From: Prochlorococcus marinus CUG1416
GTDB taxonomy: Bacteria > Cyanobacteriota > Cyanobacteriia > PCC-6307 > Cyanobiaceae
Direction: 5' to 3'
Assembly: GCF_017695965.1 (NCBI RefSeq)
Contig: NZ_JAAORM010000001.1
Location: 62,001-126,000, forward strand
Length of the DNA: 64,000 nt
Below, in pieces: positions 54,149-63,112 of this stretch. The position numbers and the translations under genes were made by a program. The first letter of the stretch is position 1. Every line of letters starts with the position of its first letter. The notes under the pieces were generated by a model, which was given only the letters and a program-made list of their open reading frames with translations, was not told the DNA's origin and ran no database searches.

Positions 54149-55071
54149 GTTTGTGTTACTAAACTATTTTCAAATTTCAACTTCAATGAATTGGTTAACT
54201 TTTGGTCAACATAAATTTCTGCAGCATTATTTGGGCTCTCTTGGAGTCTTATTTTGTGTAATTGTGCTCCTAGTTTGTGTATTGGTTTTTTAAGAATATC
54301 AGAAATATATAAAGCTATATTTTCAGCAGTTGGAACACAATTATGGAAAAATTCGATGTCTTTATTTAAAAACGTATGATCTAGTTTTTCAACAACCAAA
54401 TCATTAATTATCTCTTGGAGGGCAGATAAGTCGCAAACCATTCCTGTTCTTTTATCAATGTCTCCTTTTACAGTTATATCGACAAGATAGTTATGACCAT
54501 GTCCATTAACTCTGGCACATTTCCCATAGATTTTTTTATTTTCATCAAAGGATATCTCTTCTTTTGCAAGTCTATGAGCGGCTGCAAAATGAGTTTGAAC
54601 TGTTAAAAATGCTTCCATGTTTTTTCCAAAATAATCTGCCCATAAATTTGGGTTTTCATAAAGCCTTAGACTTGTAAGAGGTAAATCATCCTTTAGACGA
54701 CTCCAAATGACCTTTACTATTGCTTCAGTTGTGGGAAGTATCCCCTCTTGATTATTAACATTAAATTCAGGCCAGACATCATTCAAAAAACGAAAATCTA
54801 ATTGTCCAGTAACCTTATTTTTAATAGAGTGTTTTACATCAGAGAGATTAAGTACCATTCCATCAGAGTCTAGTTCTCCCCCCATTGAAACAATAAGTTC
54901 ATAATTATGACCATGCCCTGGAGCAATACTGCACTTTCCAAAAAGAGATAAATTTTCTTCTGGACTTTTTTCAGGAAGCCAATAACGGTGACTAGAACTA
55001 AAGCAAGCACGTCGAGTTATGACGCATTCACGTCCTTTTCCATGTAATGGTTTGGATTGTGTAGAAGTCAT
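54145..55071 (-). CDS. tandem 6-pyruvoyl/carboxy-tetrahydropterin synthase
   Basis: The 308-residue protein holds two PTPS/QueD folds in tandem. Each has a first zinc histidine (SSHRYW near 28; AAHRL near 181) and a Cys-x5-HGHNY site (KCSIAPGHGHNY, KCARVNGHGHNY). The second keeps the catalytic LDHTFLN and the PTAENI glutamate region, while the first reads LDFRFLN, lacking the histidine. It would make a tetrahydropterin from dihydroneopterin triphosphate. It is coupled to the RibD-C reductase downstream and divergent from aroK. Confidence 0.9.
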   Translation of the reverse strand: MTSTQSKPLHGKGRECVITRRACFSSSHRYWLPEKSPEENLSLFGKCSIAPGHGHNYELIVSMGGELDSDGMVLNLSDVKHSIKNKVTGQLDFRFLNDVWPEFNVNNQEGILPTTEAIVKVIWSRLKDDLPLTSLRLYENPNLWADYFGKNMEAFLTVQTHFAAAHRLAKEEISFDENKKIYGKCARVNGHGHNYLVDITVKGDIDKRTGMVCDLSALQEIINDLVVEKLDHTFLNKDIEFFHNCVPTAENIALYISDILKKPIHKLGAQLHKIRLQESPNNAAEIYVDQKLTNSLKLKFENSLVTQT

Positions 55072-55121
55072 ACCTGTCTGCGATAATACTATCTTAAGGT
55101 TTTAAATACGCTTTTGTCTTT

Positions 55122-55679
55122 ATGGAAAAATCCATTATCGAAAAAACAGTTCATACTATCAAGGGCAGAAGCATATTTTTAATAGGAATGATGGGTTCTG
55201 GTAAGTCACAAACTGGTTTGAAGCTGGCTGAATTATTGAATTATAAATACATTGATTTAGATTCATTAATAGAGAAGTTGGCAAAAAAATCTATCAATCA
55301 AATTTTTAATGATGAAGGAGAAGATAATTTCCGTGAATTAGAAGCAAACTGCCTCAAAGAAACTATCAAAATTCCTTCATTAGTAATCTCAACTGGGGGA
55401 GGAATAGTTACCAAATCGCAAAACTGGGGAATCTTAAGACAGGGAATTATTGCTTGGATAGATCTCGACAAAGATATAGCAATTGAAAGATTGAAAAATG
55501 AAATTGAAAATAGGCCACTACTTCAGGGAAAGAATCTAAATGATTTATATATGAGCATTTTTCAATCTAGAGAAAATTTGTATTCTCAAGCAGATTTAAG
55601 AATTCAGGTAAAAAGAGAAAATATTGAAGAAGTTGCTATGAAAATAATCAATGCAATTCATAAAGAAATAATTAGTTAA
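55122..55679 (+). CDS. aroK: shikimate kinase
   Basis: The 185-residue enzyme has Walker A LIGMMGSGKSQTG near residue 21, the shikimate-binding DLDSLIE (Asp), FRELEANCL (Arg) and STGGGIV. It also has the lid arginines in ENRPLLQG near 128. It phosphorylates shikimate in aromatic amino acid synthesis. The SQ after GKS replaces the usual ST/TT but keeps the Walker fold. Its TAA shares TTAA with the stop of crr7. Confidence 0.95.
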   Translation: MEKSIIEKTVHTIKGRSIFLIGMMGSGKSQTGLKLAELLNYKYIDLDSLIEKLAKKSINQIFNDEGEDNFRELEANCLKETIKIPSLVISTGGGIVTKSQNWGILRQGIIAWIDLDKDIAIERLKNEIENRPLLQGKNLNDLYMSIFQSRENLYSQADLRIQVKRENIEEVAMKIINAIHKEIIS

Positions 55680-55933
55680 TCTGGTTCAATTCTTACTGCA
55701 AACCATTTGATAACGTATCCTGATTTTATTTCTAATTCATAAGTGCTTTCCAATAATTCTTCAAAAAATTCCTGATCAGGATCTTCTATATTTTGATATA
55801 TTGTTTGTGTTTCTGTCTTACTAAGCCAATTCTTCAACCATAAAATTGCTTCTTGCTTTGATACAATTTTTTCTTTTGAATCTGGCTCTAATAATACATA
55901 ATGATCTGATGCTCTTATTAGTGGATTTGACAT
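55676..55933 (-). CDS. CRR7 (chlororespiratory reduction 7) family protein
   Basis: The 85-residue protein matches CRR7: N-terminal SDHYVLLEPDSKEKIVS, a helical middle ILWLKNWLSK and the C-terminal LEIKSGYVIKWFAVRIEPD. CRR7 helps assemble or stabilise the NDH-1 complex in chloroplasts; in cyanobacteria the role is inferred. The start ATG lies one base from the ATG of the divergent lumenal-protein gene, leaving no intergenic promoter space. Confidence 0.82.
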   Translation of the reverse strand: MSNPLIRASDHYVLLEPDSKEKIVSKQEAILWLKNWLSKTETQTIYQNIEDPDQEFFEELLESTYELEIKSGYVIKWFAVRIEPD

Positions 55934-55934
55934 A

Positions 55935-56642
55935 ATGAAAATTATTCTTGGATTAATTCTTTGCTTGACTTTTCAAGGAATTTTTTTAGAAAGTTCTTTT
56001 GCTCTAGTAGATTCTAACGTACGAGAGTTTTTGGAAAATCGTGTAAATCAATGGCCAGAATTATATTTACCAAAATTTAAATTATCTGATACTTCTAAGG
56101 ATTTAATTTATCCCAAATGGTTCGAGGGGTATTGGCTTGTTACCTCTCAAGATATAATTAATGATTCAGAAGAGCCAGTTATTTATAAAGTAAATTTCTT
56201 TAAGAATGATTCAGATTTAATTGTTGGTGATCGTGCAAAAAATTCTGAATCTATTGGAAAAGCAATATTTGGGGATACCTTAATAAAGGTTGTAAATGAT
56301 CCTACATCTATTAATAATCAAATTACTTATTTAAAAGATGATTTTTATATTGATTCAAGAATTCAAGGGAGAAATCAGATCCAAGATGATGATATTTTTT
56401 TCGCAGATGAGCTAGTTATACAAACAGCGCATAAGCCAGGTGCTTCAAGGATTAATCAGGTAGAGACAATTAGTAAATTTCAAAAATGTTCCGAAGAAAT
56501 ATTGGAAGTTAATAATACAATCAAACCATCAATTTGTGGAGTGCAATATGTTGCTTCTTATGGTTCAAAAGTTGGTGATCCCTCTATTCGTGCTATTAAA
56601 ACAAATAAATATAAATTGACTTTTGAATTTATTGAGAGTTAG
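55935..56642 (+). CDS. exported DUF6816-like protein
   Basis: The 235-residue protein starts with a signal peptide (about 1-23, IILGLILCLTFQGIFLESSFA) and then a soluble domain with WPELYLPKFKLSD, YPKWFEGYWLVTSQD and LVIQTAHKPGASRINQVETISKF. This resembles DUF6816, a family of lumenal proteins shared with plants, whose role is unknown. It probably resides in the thylakoid lumen or periplasm. It overlaps the convergent GST gene by 14 bases. Confidence 0.7.
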   Translation: MKIILGLILCLTFQGIFLESSFALVDSNVREFLENRVNQWPELYLPKFKLSDTSKDLIYPKWFEGYWLVTSQDIINDSEEPVIYKVNFFKNDSDLIVGDRAKNSESIGKAIFGDTLIKVVNDPTSINNQITYLKDDFYIDSRIQGRNQIQDDDIFFADELVIQTAHKPGASRINQVETISKFQKCSEEILEVNNTIKPSICGVQYVASYGSKVGDPSIRAIKTNKYKLTFEFIES

Positions 56643-57354
56643 CACTAAAAAGATATTCTTCTAAGTTGTTCCTCCACATGAAAAGATTTTCTAGATAAGG
56701 GTTATTGATGTATTCTTGACTCCCCTCTCCTGAAAGAATTGGCCCTGCAGAATTTGGGAATTTAAGAAGGGATAATTGAGCTGCAATTGAAATATCTGCA
56801 ATTGATAAACTATCTCCAACTAAATATTTTTTGTTGATCAAGGATTTTGATAAAGCTTCCAGTAATTTTTGCAGTTCTAAATTATCTTTAGAAGATAAAA
56901 CTACATTGGAGATTTTACTAAGATTTTCAAAAGGTAATTTATCAACAATACTTTTAACTGAAGAAGGTATTTCATCTGGAAGTAATGCAGTTCTTAGCTG
57001 TGGATTTTCTATTGCAGATTTTATTAAAGCTTTTCTACAAGTTGTAGCCATTGTAGTATCTGCCCAGTCTTCAATTAGTTTGGATTGTGCGAATAATACT
57101 GGGTCCTCAGGAAAAAGTGGATTATTATCATTTTTTTTATCTATATATTCGCAAATTGTTGATGAGTCATGAATAATTTGATCATTAACATCGACTATTA
57201 CAGGGACTTGTTTTTGACCTGATAATTTAAAGATTTCAAATTGACCTATTCCAGGCGTTACTTCTTCAACTCGATATTGTAGTTTTTTTGCATGGAGAGC
57301 CATTCTTGTTTTTAAACAAAAAGCACTGTGCCTAAATTGATATAATGTAATCAT
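56629..57354 (-). CDS. glutathione S-transferase family protein
   Basis: The 241-residue protein has an N-terminal thioredoxin-like domain (YQFRHSAFCLKTRMALHAKK; a Ser/Cys near residues 10-13 would contact glutathione) with QVPVIVDVNDQIIHDSSTIC, then a helical C-terminal domain with YLVGDSLSIADISIAAQLSL. It may conjugate or reduce toxic or oxidised compounds. The substrate is unknown. The gene is divergent from ycf33. Confidence 0.88.
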   Translation of the reverse strand: MITLYQFRHSAFCLKTRMALHAKKLQYRVEEVTPGIGQFEIFKLSGQKQVPVIVDVNDQIIHDSSTICEYIDKKNDNNPLFPEDPVLFAQSKLIEDWADTTMATTCRKALIKSAIENPQLRTALLPDEIPSSVKSIVDKLPFENLSKISNVVLSSKDNLELQKLLEALSKSLINKKYLVGDSLSIADISIAAQLSLLKFPNSAGPILSGEGSQEYINNPYLENLFMWRNNLEEYLFSANSQ

Positions 57355-57408
57355 GCTGATTAATGTTTGTTAAAACTTAGCTAAAAAAGTAATCTATTTG
57401 TGGAGCTA

Positions 57409-57612
57409 ATGGGCGAATTTTTCTCTAATGTTGCAAGATATCCCAAGTATTTAATATCTATTATTATTGGGGGACTTGTTGCATTACTTGAACCTTTATT
57501 CAAGAATCGATCAAATCCACTAACAATAATAGGTTTAATATCTTCTGTTTTAAGTGCTTTCATAACTGTTTATTTTGTCTTGCAGGCGATGACAAATCCA
57601 TTAAATTCATAA
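57409..57612 (+). CDS. ycf33: DUF751/Ycf33 family membrane protein
   Basis: The 67-residue protein, MGEFFSNVARYPKYLISIII onward, has two membrane helices and the FFSNVARYPKYLI N-terminus of DUF751 (Ycf33). Function is unknown. An in-frame GTG nine bases upstream is possible, but the family begins near this ATG. It is followed by rbfA after five bases and then hemD, so ycf33-rbfA-hemD form one operon. Confidence 0.85.
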   Translation: MGEFFSNVARYPKYLISIIIGGLVALLEPLFKNRSNPLTIIGLISSVLSAFITVYFVLQAMTNPLNS

Positions 57613-57617
57613 TCATA

Positions 57618-58013
57618 ATGCCAAATAATTATCGTCTTGCAAAAGTTTCTTCTCTTTTAAAAAAAGAAATAACCCTTATCTTGCAAAATGATTTGGAAAG
57701 TGATCTTATTAGAGATCATTTCGTCAATATTTCCAAGATTGATTTATCAGGTGATTTGCAATACTGTAAGATTTATATCACTTCTACTGCTCAAGAGAAA
57801 GTAAAGAAAGAAATTGTGGAAAATTTGAATAGCGCTAAAAGCTCTATTAGGCATAATTTAGGAAAAAGAATAGAGATGAGACGAGTACCAGAGATAATTT
57901 TTAAAGACGATATAGTTATTGATAAAGGATTAGCAGTCTTGAAACTTCTTGATGAAATAAAAAATAGCAACGAAGAAAATAATAATGTTGAGGATAAGGA
58001 TGCCAATAGTTGA
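57618..58013 (+). CDS. rbfA: 30S ribosome-binding factor A
   Basis: The 131-residue KH-domain protein has RLAKVSSLLKKEITLIL at the start, FVNISKIDLSGDLQYCKIYI, and LGKRIEMRRVPEIIFKDD with the conserved RxxPEIxF. It assists late 16S rRNA maturation at the 5' end of the small subunit. A poly-Asn/Glu tail follows residue 118. Its last 14 bases overlap the start of hemD. Confidence 0.96.
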   Translation: MPNNYRLAKVSSLLKKEITLILQNDLESDLIRDHFVNISKIDLSGDLQYCKIYITSTAQEKVKKEIVENLNSAKSSIRHNLGKRIEMRRVPEIIFKDDIVIDKGLAVLKLLDEIKNSNEENNNVEDKDANS

Positions 58014-58797
58014 TTTACCTATTTATCAAAGAAATATAATTATCACTCGATCAAGAGAGGGGATAAAGGATATTAAAAAAATATTCACAAGCAAGGGTGC
58101 CAATATATTTGAATTCCCTGCAATAAGTATTGGGGATCCTGATGATTTAAATCCTCTTGACGAAGCATTAAATCAAATAAATGATTTTCATTGGATTATC
58201 TTTTCCAGTAGTAATGGGATCAAATTTGTAGATAAAAGACTTAGATATTTTAATAGTTCGTTAAAAGAGTGTTCTAAAACAACAAAAATTGCCGTAGTCG
58301 GAGAAAAAACTGCAATAACTCTTGATGATTTTGGGATCAAGGCTGATTTCATACCTCCAGAATTTGTTGCCGAAAGTTTAATTGATAATTTCCCAATATC
58401 TGGATATGGACTTAGAGTCTTTGTGCCAAGAGTCCAAACAGGTGGTAGGGATCTAATTTCAGATCAATTTAGAAAGGCTGGTTCGCGCGTATTTGAGGTT
58501 GCTGCATATGAAACTAGATGTCCTGATTCAATTCCTGCAGATACAATTGATCTTATTTCTAATAAAAAAGTGGATGCAATTATTTTCTCAAGCGGCAAAA
58601 CCGTATTAAATTCTGCTTTTTTACTAGAAAAAGCACTTGGTAAGGAATGGGTCAAATATTTTGATCAAACTAAATTTTTAACTATTGGACCTCAAACAAC
58701 AAAAATATGCAAAAAGATTTTTGGAAGAGTTGATGGTCAGGCACAAAAATATACTTTTGAAGGACTGCTAGATGTGGCAATTAATATTTTTAGTTAG
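58000..58797 (+). CDS. hemD: uroporphyrinogen-III synthase
   Basis: The 265-residue protein matches the poorly conserved HemD fold: RNIIITRSREG at the start, FEFPAISIGDPDD, WIIFSSSNGIKF near 65, YETRCPD near 170 and IIFSSGKTVLNSAF near 193. It closes the tetrapyrrole ring for chlorophyll and haem. The ATG at 58000 follows a good AGGATAAGG site inside rbfA and is preferred over the TTG at 57985. It overlaps the SRPBCC gene by eight bases at its 3' end. Confidence 0.9.
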   Translation: MPIVDLPIYQRNIIITRSREGIKDIKKIFTSKGANIFEFPAISIGDPDDLNPLDEALNQINDFHWIIFSSSNGIKFVDKRLRYFNSSLKECSKTTKIAVVGEKTAITLDDFGIKADFIPPEFVAESLIDNFPISGYGLRVFVPRVQTGGRDLISDQFRKAGSRVFEVAAYETRCPDSIPADTIDLISNKKVDAIIFSSGKTVLNSAFLLEKALGKEWVKYFDQTKFLTIGPQTTKICKKIFGRVDGQAQKYTFEGLLDVAINIFS

Positions 58798-59260
58798 AAA
58801 AATCATTTTTATAATTTTTTTCAACCAAATCTCTAAACCTATCAATATTGGCCTGTAATTCGTTTGTGACCATTTTACCTAAAATATTTTCTTCCATAAA
58901 TCGAGCAATCATTTTAGGCAGCTCATATGTTATTGCTAAATTTACTGATGTAATTTGATCACTTTTGCTTTCGAAAACTACTGATCCTTCAGTTGGTAAA
59001 CCCCCTATAGATTTCCATTTAAGTTTACTTTTTTCGATCCTTTCCGTTATTTGAGCTTTCCATTTAAACCTAAAACCATTTGCAGCTAAAGTCCATTCTG
59101 TTAAATCTGGTAATGTTGTAGTTTCTTCATCAACTGTTTTTACAGATTCTATCCAGCTCATCCAAAGTGACATTGAGTCTAAATCACTCCATGTATTCCA
59201 AACATTTTCAAGAGGCGCATTAACAACTGTTATTACGTCATGTTTTAGCCAAGTACCCAT
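58790..59260 (-). CDS. SRPBCC (START-like) family protein
   Basis: The 156-residue protein has the Bet v1/START-like fold: VNAPLENVWNTWSDLDSMSLWM at the N-terminus, then FRFKWKAQI and a long C-terminal helix (MVTNELQANIDRFRDLVEKN). It probably binds a hydrophobic ligand. It sits three bases downstream of crtQ, so a carotenoid or lipid ligand is a fair guess but only a guess. Confidence 0.85.
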   Translation of the reverse strand: MGTWLKHDVITVVNAPLENVWNTWSDLDSMSLWMSWIESVKTVDEETTTLPDLTEWTLAANGFRFKWKAQITERIEKSKLKWKSIGGLPTEGSVVFESKSDQITSVNLAITYELPKMIARFMEENILGKMVTNELQANIDRFRDLVEKNYKNDFSN

Positions 59261-59263
59261 AAG

Positions 59264-60718
59264 TTAACTAACTGCAAGATTTTTTGCTAATTCGGCTTTC
59301 TTCTCTAAAATTGCGGCCGCAGCTAAATGACCACTCATTGTAGCTCCCTCCATAGAGTCTATATAATCTTGTTTAGTGTAACTACCAGCCATAAAGAAAT
59401 TAGATATAGATGTTTTTTGATCGGGTCTAAAAGGTTCCATCCCTGGAGATTCTCTATAGAGGGATTGTGGAATTTGTACTACGTTACTCCAAAGCAATTT
59501 AAGGTTTTCTGAAGATGGGAATAGACGGCGGACTTCTTTATCTATTTCTTTGGTAATTCTTTCTGTAGATCTTCCCATCCATCTATCACCGGGAGTTAAA
59601 ACACATTGGAGTAGTGATCCCATATCTTTTTTTCTATAGTCTGCTGGACTTGCTAGTGCTAAATCAGCAAAACAACTGAAAGAAGCATCAGCAGAATATA
59701 GAAGGTTATCGAGTCCAGTGGGCGAGTTTCCAGTATTATCTTTTTGTAATTCGGTAACCCAACCGTCGTATCTTAATTGGATTGTAGCTACTGCAACAGC
59801 TCTAAGTTTTTTTAAACCTGCAAATTCTTTAAATTGATACCATTCTTTTGGAATTATTTTTTTTATTCCAGGAACATCACAGGCAGCTAGAAATTTATCT
59901 GCAAACACTGTTTTAGGCCCTTCAGGAGAAGATATTTTTAACTGATTAACGGAATAAGAGGAAGATTCCTTTTCATAAATAATTTCTTCCACCTTATGGT
60001 TTAGATTGATCTTGGCCCCTTTGTTTGTGATGTAGTCGACAATAGGCTGTGTTAACCACTTATGAGGAGAACCTTTTAAAAGATTAAGTTTTGAGGCTTC
60101 TGTTTTTGAGGCAAACATCATGAAGATAGTTAGCATACATCTTGCTGAAATATCTTTGCAGTTGATAAAACCCAAAGCATATGCGATAGGATCCCACATT
60201 CTTTCTAAACTTTTTTCACTCCCACCATGATTTAAAAACCATTCTTTAAAACTAATCCTATCTAGATCTCTAATTATTTCCATTGCACCTTCATAGTCTA
60301 TCAATCCTCTAACTATTGGGCTTGTTCCTAAAGCTAAGGCATTTCTGAACTTGTCTACCCAAGTAAGTTGTTCAGTTGTAAAAAATGCTTTGAGTCCATT
60401 AAATGGAGCACCTAAGGGGAATCTGAAATCTAAAGATTTCAAATTGCCACCATTATTTATGAACAGATGAGTATGATCTTTAGGGAGTAAATTATCCAAA
60501 GCACCCACTTTTTTCATTAATTTAAATAGATTTGCATAATTATAAAAAAATACATGTAATCCCATTTCTATGTGATTGCCATCCTTATCTTCCCAACTTC
60601 CTACTTTACCCCCCCAAAAAGACCTACTTTCATAAATTTCTACTTCGTGACCGTCATCAACTAAATTGACCGCAGCTGTAAGACCAGCTAATCCAGAACC
60701 AACTATTGCAATTTTCAC
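59264..60718 (-). CDS. crtQ: zeta-carotene desaturase
   Basis: The 484-residue FAD enzyme begins [20 protein letters not shown], has [16 protein letters not shown] and [16 protein letters not shown] near 55, and ends with the FAD-contacting [18 protein letters not shown]. It converts zeta-carotene to lycopene with plastoquinone as acceptor, at the membrane. GTG at 60718 is preferred because it gives the family's MKIAIVG start. A TTG 27 bases upstream would add a basic leader. Confidence 0.96.
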   Translation of the reverse strand: MKIAIVGSGLAGLTAAVNLVDDGHEVEIYESRSFWGGKVGSWEDKDGNHIEMGLHVFFYNYANLFKLMKKVGALDNLLPKDHTHLFINNGGNLKSLDFRFPLGAPFNGLKAFFTTEQLTWVDKFRNALALGTSPIVRGLIDYEGAMEIIRDLDRISFKEWFLNHGGSEKSLERMWDPIAYALGFINCKDISARCMLTIFMMFASKTEASKLNLLKGSPHKWLTQPIVDYITNKGAKINLNHKVEEIIYEKESSSYSVNQLKISSPEGPKTVFADKFLAACDVPGIKKIIPKEWYQFKEFAGLKKLRAVAVATIQLRYDGWVTELQKDNTGNSPTGLDNLLYSADASFSCFADLALASPADYRKKDMGSLLQCVLTPGDRWMGRSTERITKEIDKEVRRLFPSSENLKLLWSNVVQIPQSLYRESPGMEPFRPDQKTSISNFFMAGSYTKQDYIDSMEGATMSGHLAAAAILEKKAELAKNLAVS

Positions 60719-60818
60719 TTTTTTCTTAAGATTATAACAAATCAAGTTTGGATATTGTTCGTTCTATGCAACCTATCGATTAAGTTTTACTATTATAAAT
60801 AATAGGAAATCTTTGTTT

Positions 60819-61211
60819 ATGGAAAATGTAGTATTTAAACAGGAAATTAAGAATTCTGATGATGGTAAAGGTATCTTAATAACTAATGATGCTATAGAGC
60901 AAATTGCAAATTTATTAAAAGGACAAATTGATAAGAAAGCTCTCAGGGTTGGGGTAAGATCAGGAGGCTGCAGTGGGATGAGTTATACAATGGACTTTAT
61001 AGGAAGTAATGAAATTAATCCTGATGATAAAGTTTATGATTATTCATTGAATTCTGATCAAAGCTTTCAGGTAGTCTGCGATCCTAAAAGTCTTTTATAT
61101 ATATATGGAATGCAATTAGATTTTAGTAAGGAATTAATTGGCGGTGGGTTTAATTTTGTAAACCCTAATGCTTCTCAAACTTGCGGCTGTGGAAGCTCCT
61201 TTGCAGTTTAA
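60819..61211 (+). CDS. A-type Fe-S carrier protein (HesB/IscA/SufA)
   Basis: The 130-residue protein has the three family cysteines: [12 protein letters not shown] near residue 50, and the C-terminal pair in QTCGCGSS. A-type carriers deliver clusters to apoproteins. It is separate from sufBCDS but probably acts after it. The ATG at 60819 is used, with a TTG two codons earlier also possible. It is divergent from crtQ across 100 bases. Confidence 0.94.
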   Translation: MENVVFKQEIKNSDDGKGILITNDAIEQIANLLKGQIDKKALRVGVRSGGCSGMSYTMDFIGSNEINPDDKVYDYSLNSDQSFQVVCDPKSLLYIYGMQLDFSKELIGGGFNFVNPNASQTCGCGSSFAV

Positions 61212-61217
61212 AGAATA

Positions 61218-61646
61218 ATGAATAACGAAATTAATCCCATCGAAGAGGATTTCAATGCAGCTCTATCAAGATATAAAGCTGGACAAGATTTAATTCCTAT
61301 CGTTCAAGATTTTCAAAGTATTATCCAGCAAATACCAAATCATTTTGCTGCATGGACTTGTCTATCATGGCTTCAATTACTCTTGAAAAATAATGAGGAA
61401 GCTTTAGCAGCTGCCAGACAAGCTGTTCGATTAAACCAGCAAGATCCACAAGCAAGAATGAATTTGTCTTTAGCCCTTTTGGCTACCAATAATAAAGGGG
61501 TTAGGGATCATATTGAGTTAATAAAAAAAATGTCTATGATGATGCCAGATGTTAAAAGTGAGTTAAAAGAATCTGTTGAAGACGGATTTATTAGATATCC
61601 AGATTGGCCTGAATTAACCAAAGTCAAAAAATGGTTGGATTTTTAA
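61218..61646 (+). CDS. TPR-repeat protein
   Basis: The 142-residue protein has at least two tetratricopeptide-like helix pairs: FAAWTCLSWLQLLLKNNEEA and AARQAVRLNQQDPQARMNLSLALL. It ends in a helical segment, VEDGFIRYPDWPELTKVKKW. TPR proteins hold complexes together, and the partner is unknown. It follows the A-type carrier by six bases and precedes the LpxB-like gene by one base, so all are likely co-transcribed. Confidence 0.85.
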   Translation: MNNEINPIEEDFNAALSRYKAGQDLIPIVQDFQSIIQQIPNHFAAWTCLSWLQLLLKNNEEALAAARQAVRLNQQDPQARMNLSLALLATNNKGVRDHIELIKKMSMMMPDVKSELKESVEDGFIRYPDWPELTKVKKWLDF

Positions 61647-61647
61647 A

Positions 61648-62850
61648 TTGTCCAGAATTTTATTATTAAGTAATGGGCATGGAGAAGATCTATCTGGGAG
61701 CTTGATAGCTAAGGAATTGGCAAATAGTGGTTATTCTGTAGAGGCTTTGCCAATTGTTGGTAAAGGAATTCATTACGAGAAAGAAAAAATTAAGATTATT
61801 GGAAAAACTAAAGAATTTACTACTGGAGGTATTGGCTATAATTCTTTTAAGGGAAGATTAAAAGAGATATTTGGAGGAGAAATAATTTATGTCCTAAAAA
61901 GATTATATTTAACTTATAAAATAAGAAAAAAATATAATTATTTTTTTGTAGTTGGTGATATTGTGCCAGTATTTTTTGCATGGGTATGTAAAAAAGAATT
62001 TTTTACATATCTAGTTGCTTATTCAAGTCATTATGAAGGGAAGTTAAAATTACCATGGCCCTCTAAATTTTTTTTGAATTCAAAAAAGGCAAAAAAAATA
62101 TATACAAGAGATTTTCTTACGGCTAATGATTTAACTTCCCAATTAAAAAAGACAGTATCTTTTTTTGGTAATCCATTTATGGATAAGTATTTTTTTAGAG
62201 GTAAAGAATTAAAGAAATCTGACTTTAGTATTGGACTATTTCCAGGTAGTAGATTTCCCGAGATTTTAAATAATTTTGTTTTGATTTTAGAAGTTTTAGA
62301 GGCTCTTTCAGATTTAAGTTATTTTCAAAAAATTGAATTTAATTTTGCAATAGTTAATGCTCTATCTTCATCCAAAATAATGGAGATCTTTGAAAATAGA
62401 AAATGGTTATACCTAGAGAAAATAAATGAGAAGAATCTCTTGAAATTTCAATATAAATCTTTAACGGTGAATTTATATTGGAATACTTTTGACGAAATAT
62501 TATTGAAAAGTAGATTATGTATCAGCATGGCAGGCACAGCAGCAGAGCAGGCGATTGGATTAGGTAAACCTGTTATTCAGATTGAAGGGAAAGGCCCACA
62601 ATTTACAAAATCTTTTGCAGAAGCGCAAAGACGTTTGCTTGGAAAATATGTTTTTTGTGCAACTAATTATAAAAATAAGAATGATCAAATAAATCAAACA
62701 ATAAGATTGATTATACAAGTAATATACCTAATTAAGCTAAATAAGAAGTTTTTGATTTCATGTCATGAAAATGCAAAAAAAAGACTAGGTGAAAACAAAG
62801 CTTGTATTAAGATGGTTGATGATATGAATTTTGTTATTAAATATGACTAA
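61648..62850 (+). CDS. LpxB-related GT-B protein (TIGR03492 type)
   Basis: The 400-residue protein begins RILLLSNGHGEDLSGSLIAKE, has YNYFFVVGDIVPVFFAWVCK, SIGLFPGSRFPE near 190 and CISMAGTAAEQAIGLGKPVIQI near 290. This is the cyanobacterial lipid-A-disaccharide-synthase-related family TIGR03492. The substrate is unknown. The start is TTG directly after the TPR gene. It is distinct from the other LpxB-like protein near 9 kb. Confidence 0.85.
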   Translation: MSRILLLSNGHGEDLSGSLIAKELANSGYSVEALPIVGKGIHYEKEKIKIIGKTKEFTTGGIGYNSFKGRLKEIFGGEIIYVLKRLYLTYKIRKKYNYFFVVGDIVPVFFAWVCKKEFFTYLVAYSSHYEGKLKLPWPSKFFLNSKKAKKIYTRDFLTANDLTSQLKKTVSFFGNPFMDKYFFRGKELKKSDFSIGLFPGSRFPEILNNFVLILEVLEALSDLSYFQKIEFNFAIVNALSSSKIMEIFENRKWLYLEKINEKNLLKFQYKSLTVNLYWNTFDEILLKSRLCISMAGTAAEQAIGLGKPVIQIEGKGPQFTKSFAEAQRRLLGKYVFCATNYKNKNDQINQTIRLIIQVIYLIKLNKKFLISCHENAKKRLGENKACIKMVDDMNFVIKYD

Positions 62851-63112
62851 CGAAGATAATCAAAATAACTTAAAACAAATAATCGATAATTTATTGTTAA
62901 TAAATTTATTTATAGTAATTTTTTTTGCAATATTTTTTGGTTTTGCCATAATTATGCAATTAAATGGAATATTCATTTTTATTAATTTTATTCAGATAGT
63001 TTGGAATCCTCTTATAGTTCCACTAATAACAATTCTAATTATTGGTGCTTTAGTAAATGGTTTTAATTCTTGGTGGAGGCGGAAATTGCTTTCTCAAGAA
63101 GAGGATATTTAA
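62843..63112 (+). CDS. 89-aa two-TM hypothetical protein
   Basis: The protein has a polar N-terminus (MTNEDNQNNLKQIIDNL), a hydrophobic helix about 20-45 (NLFIVIFFAIFFGFAIIM), a second about 50-75 and a basic WWRRKLLSQ end. The ATG at 62843 lies inside the end of the LpxB-like gene (8-base overlap), so it is coupled to it. The last 50 bases overlap the epimerase gene on the other strand. No family is recognised. Confidence 0.75.
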   Translation: MTNEDNQNNLKQIIDNLLLINLFIVIFFAIFFGFAIIMQLNGIFIFINFIQIVWNPLIVPLITILIIGALVNGFNSWWRRKLLSQEEDI

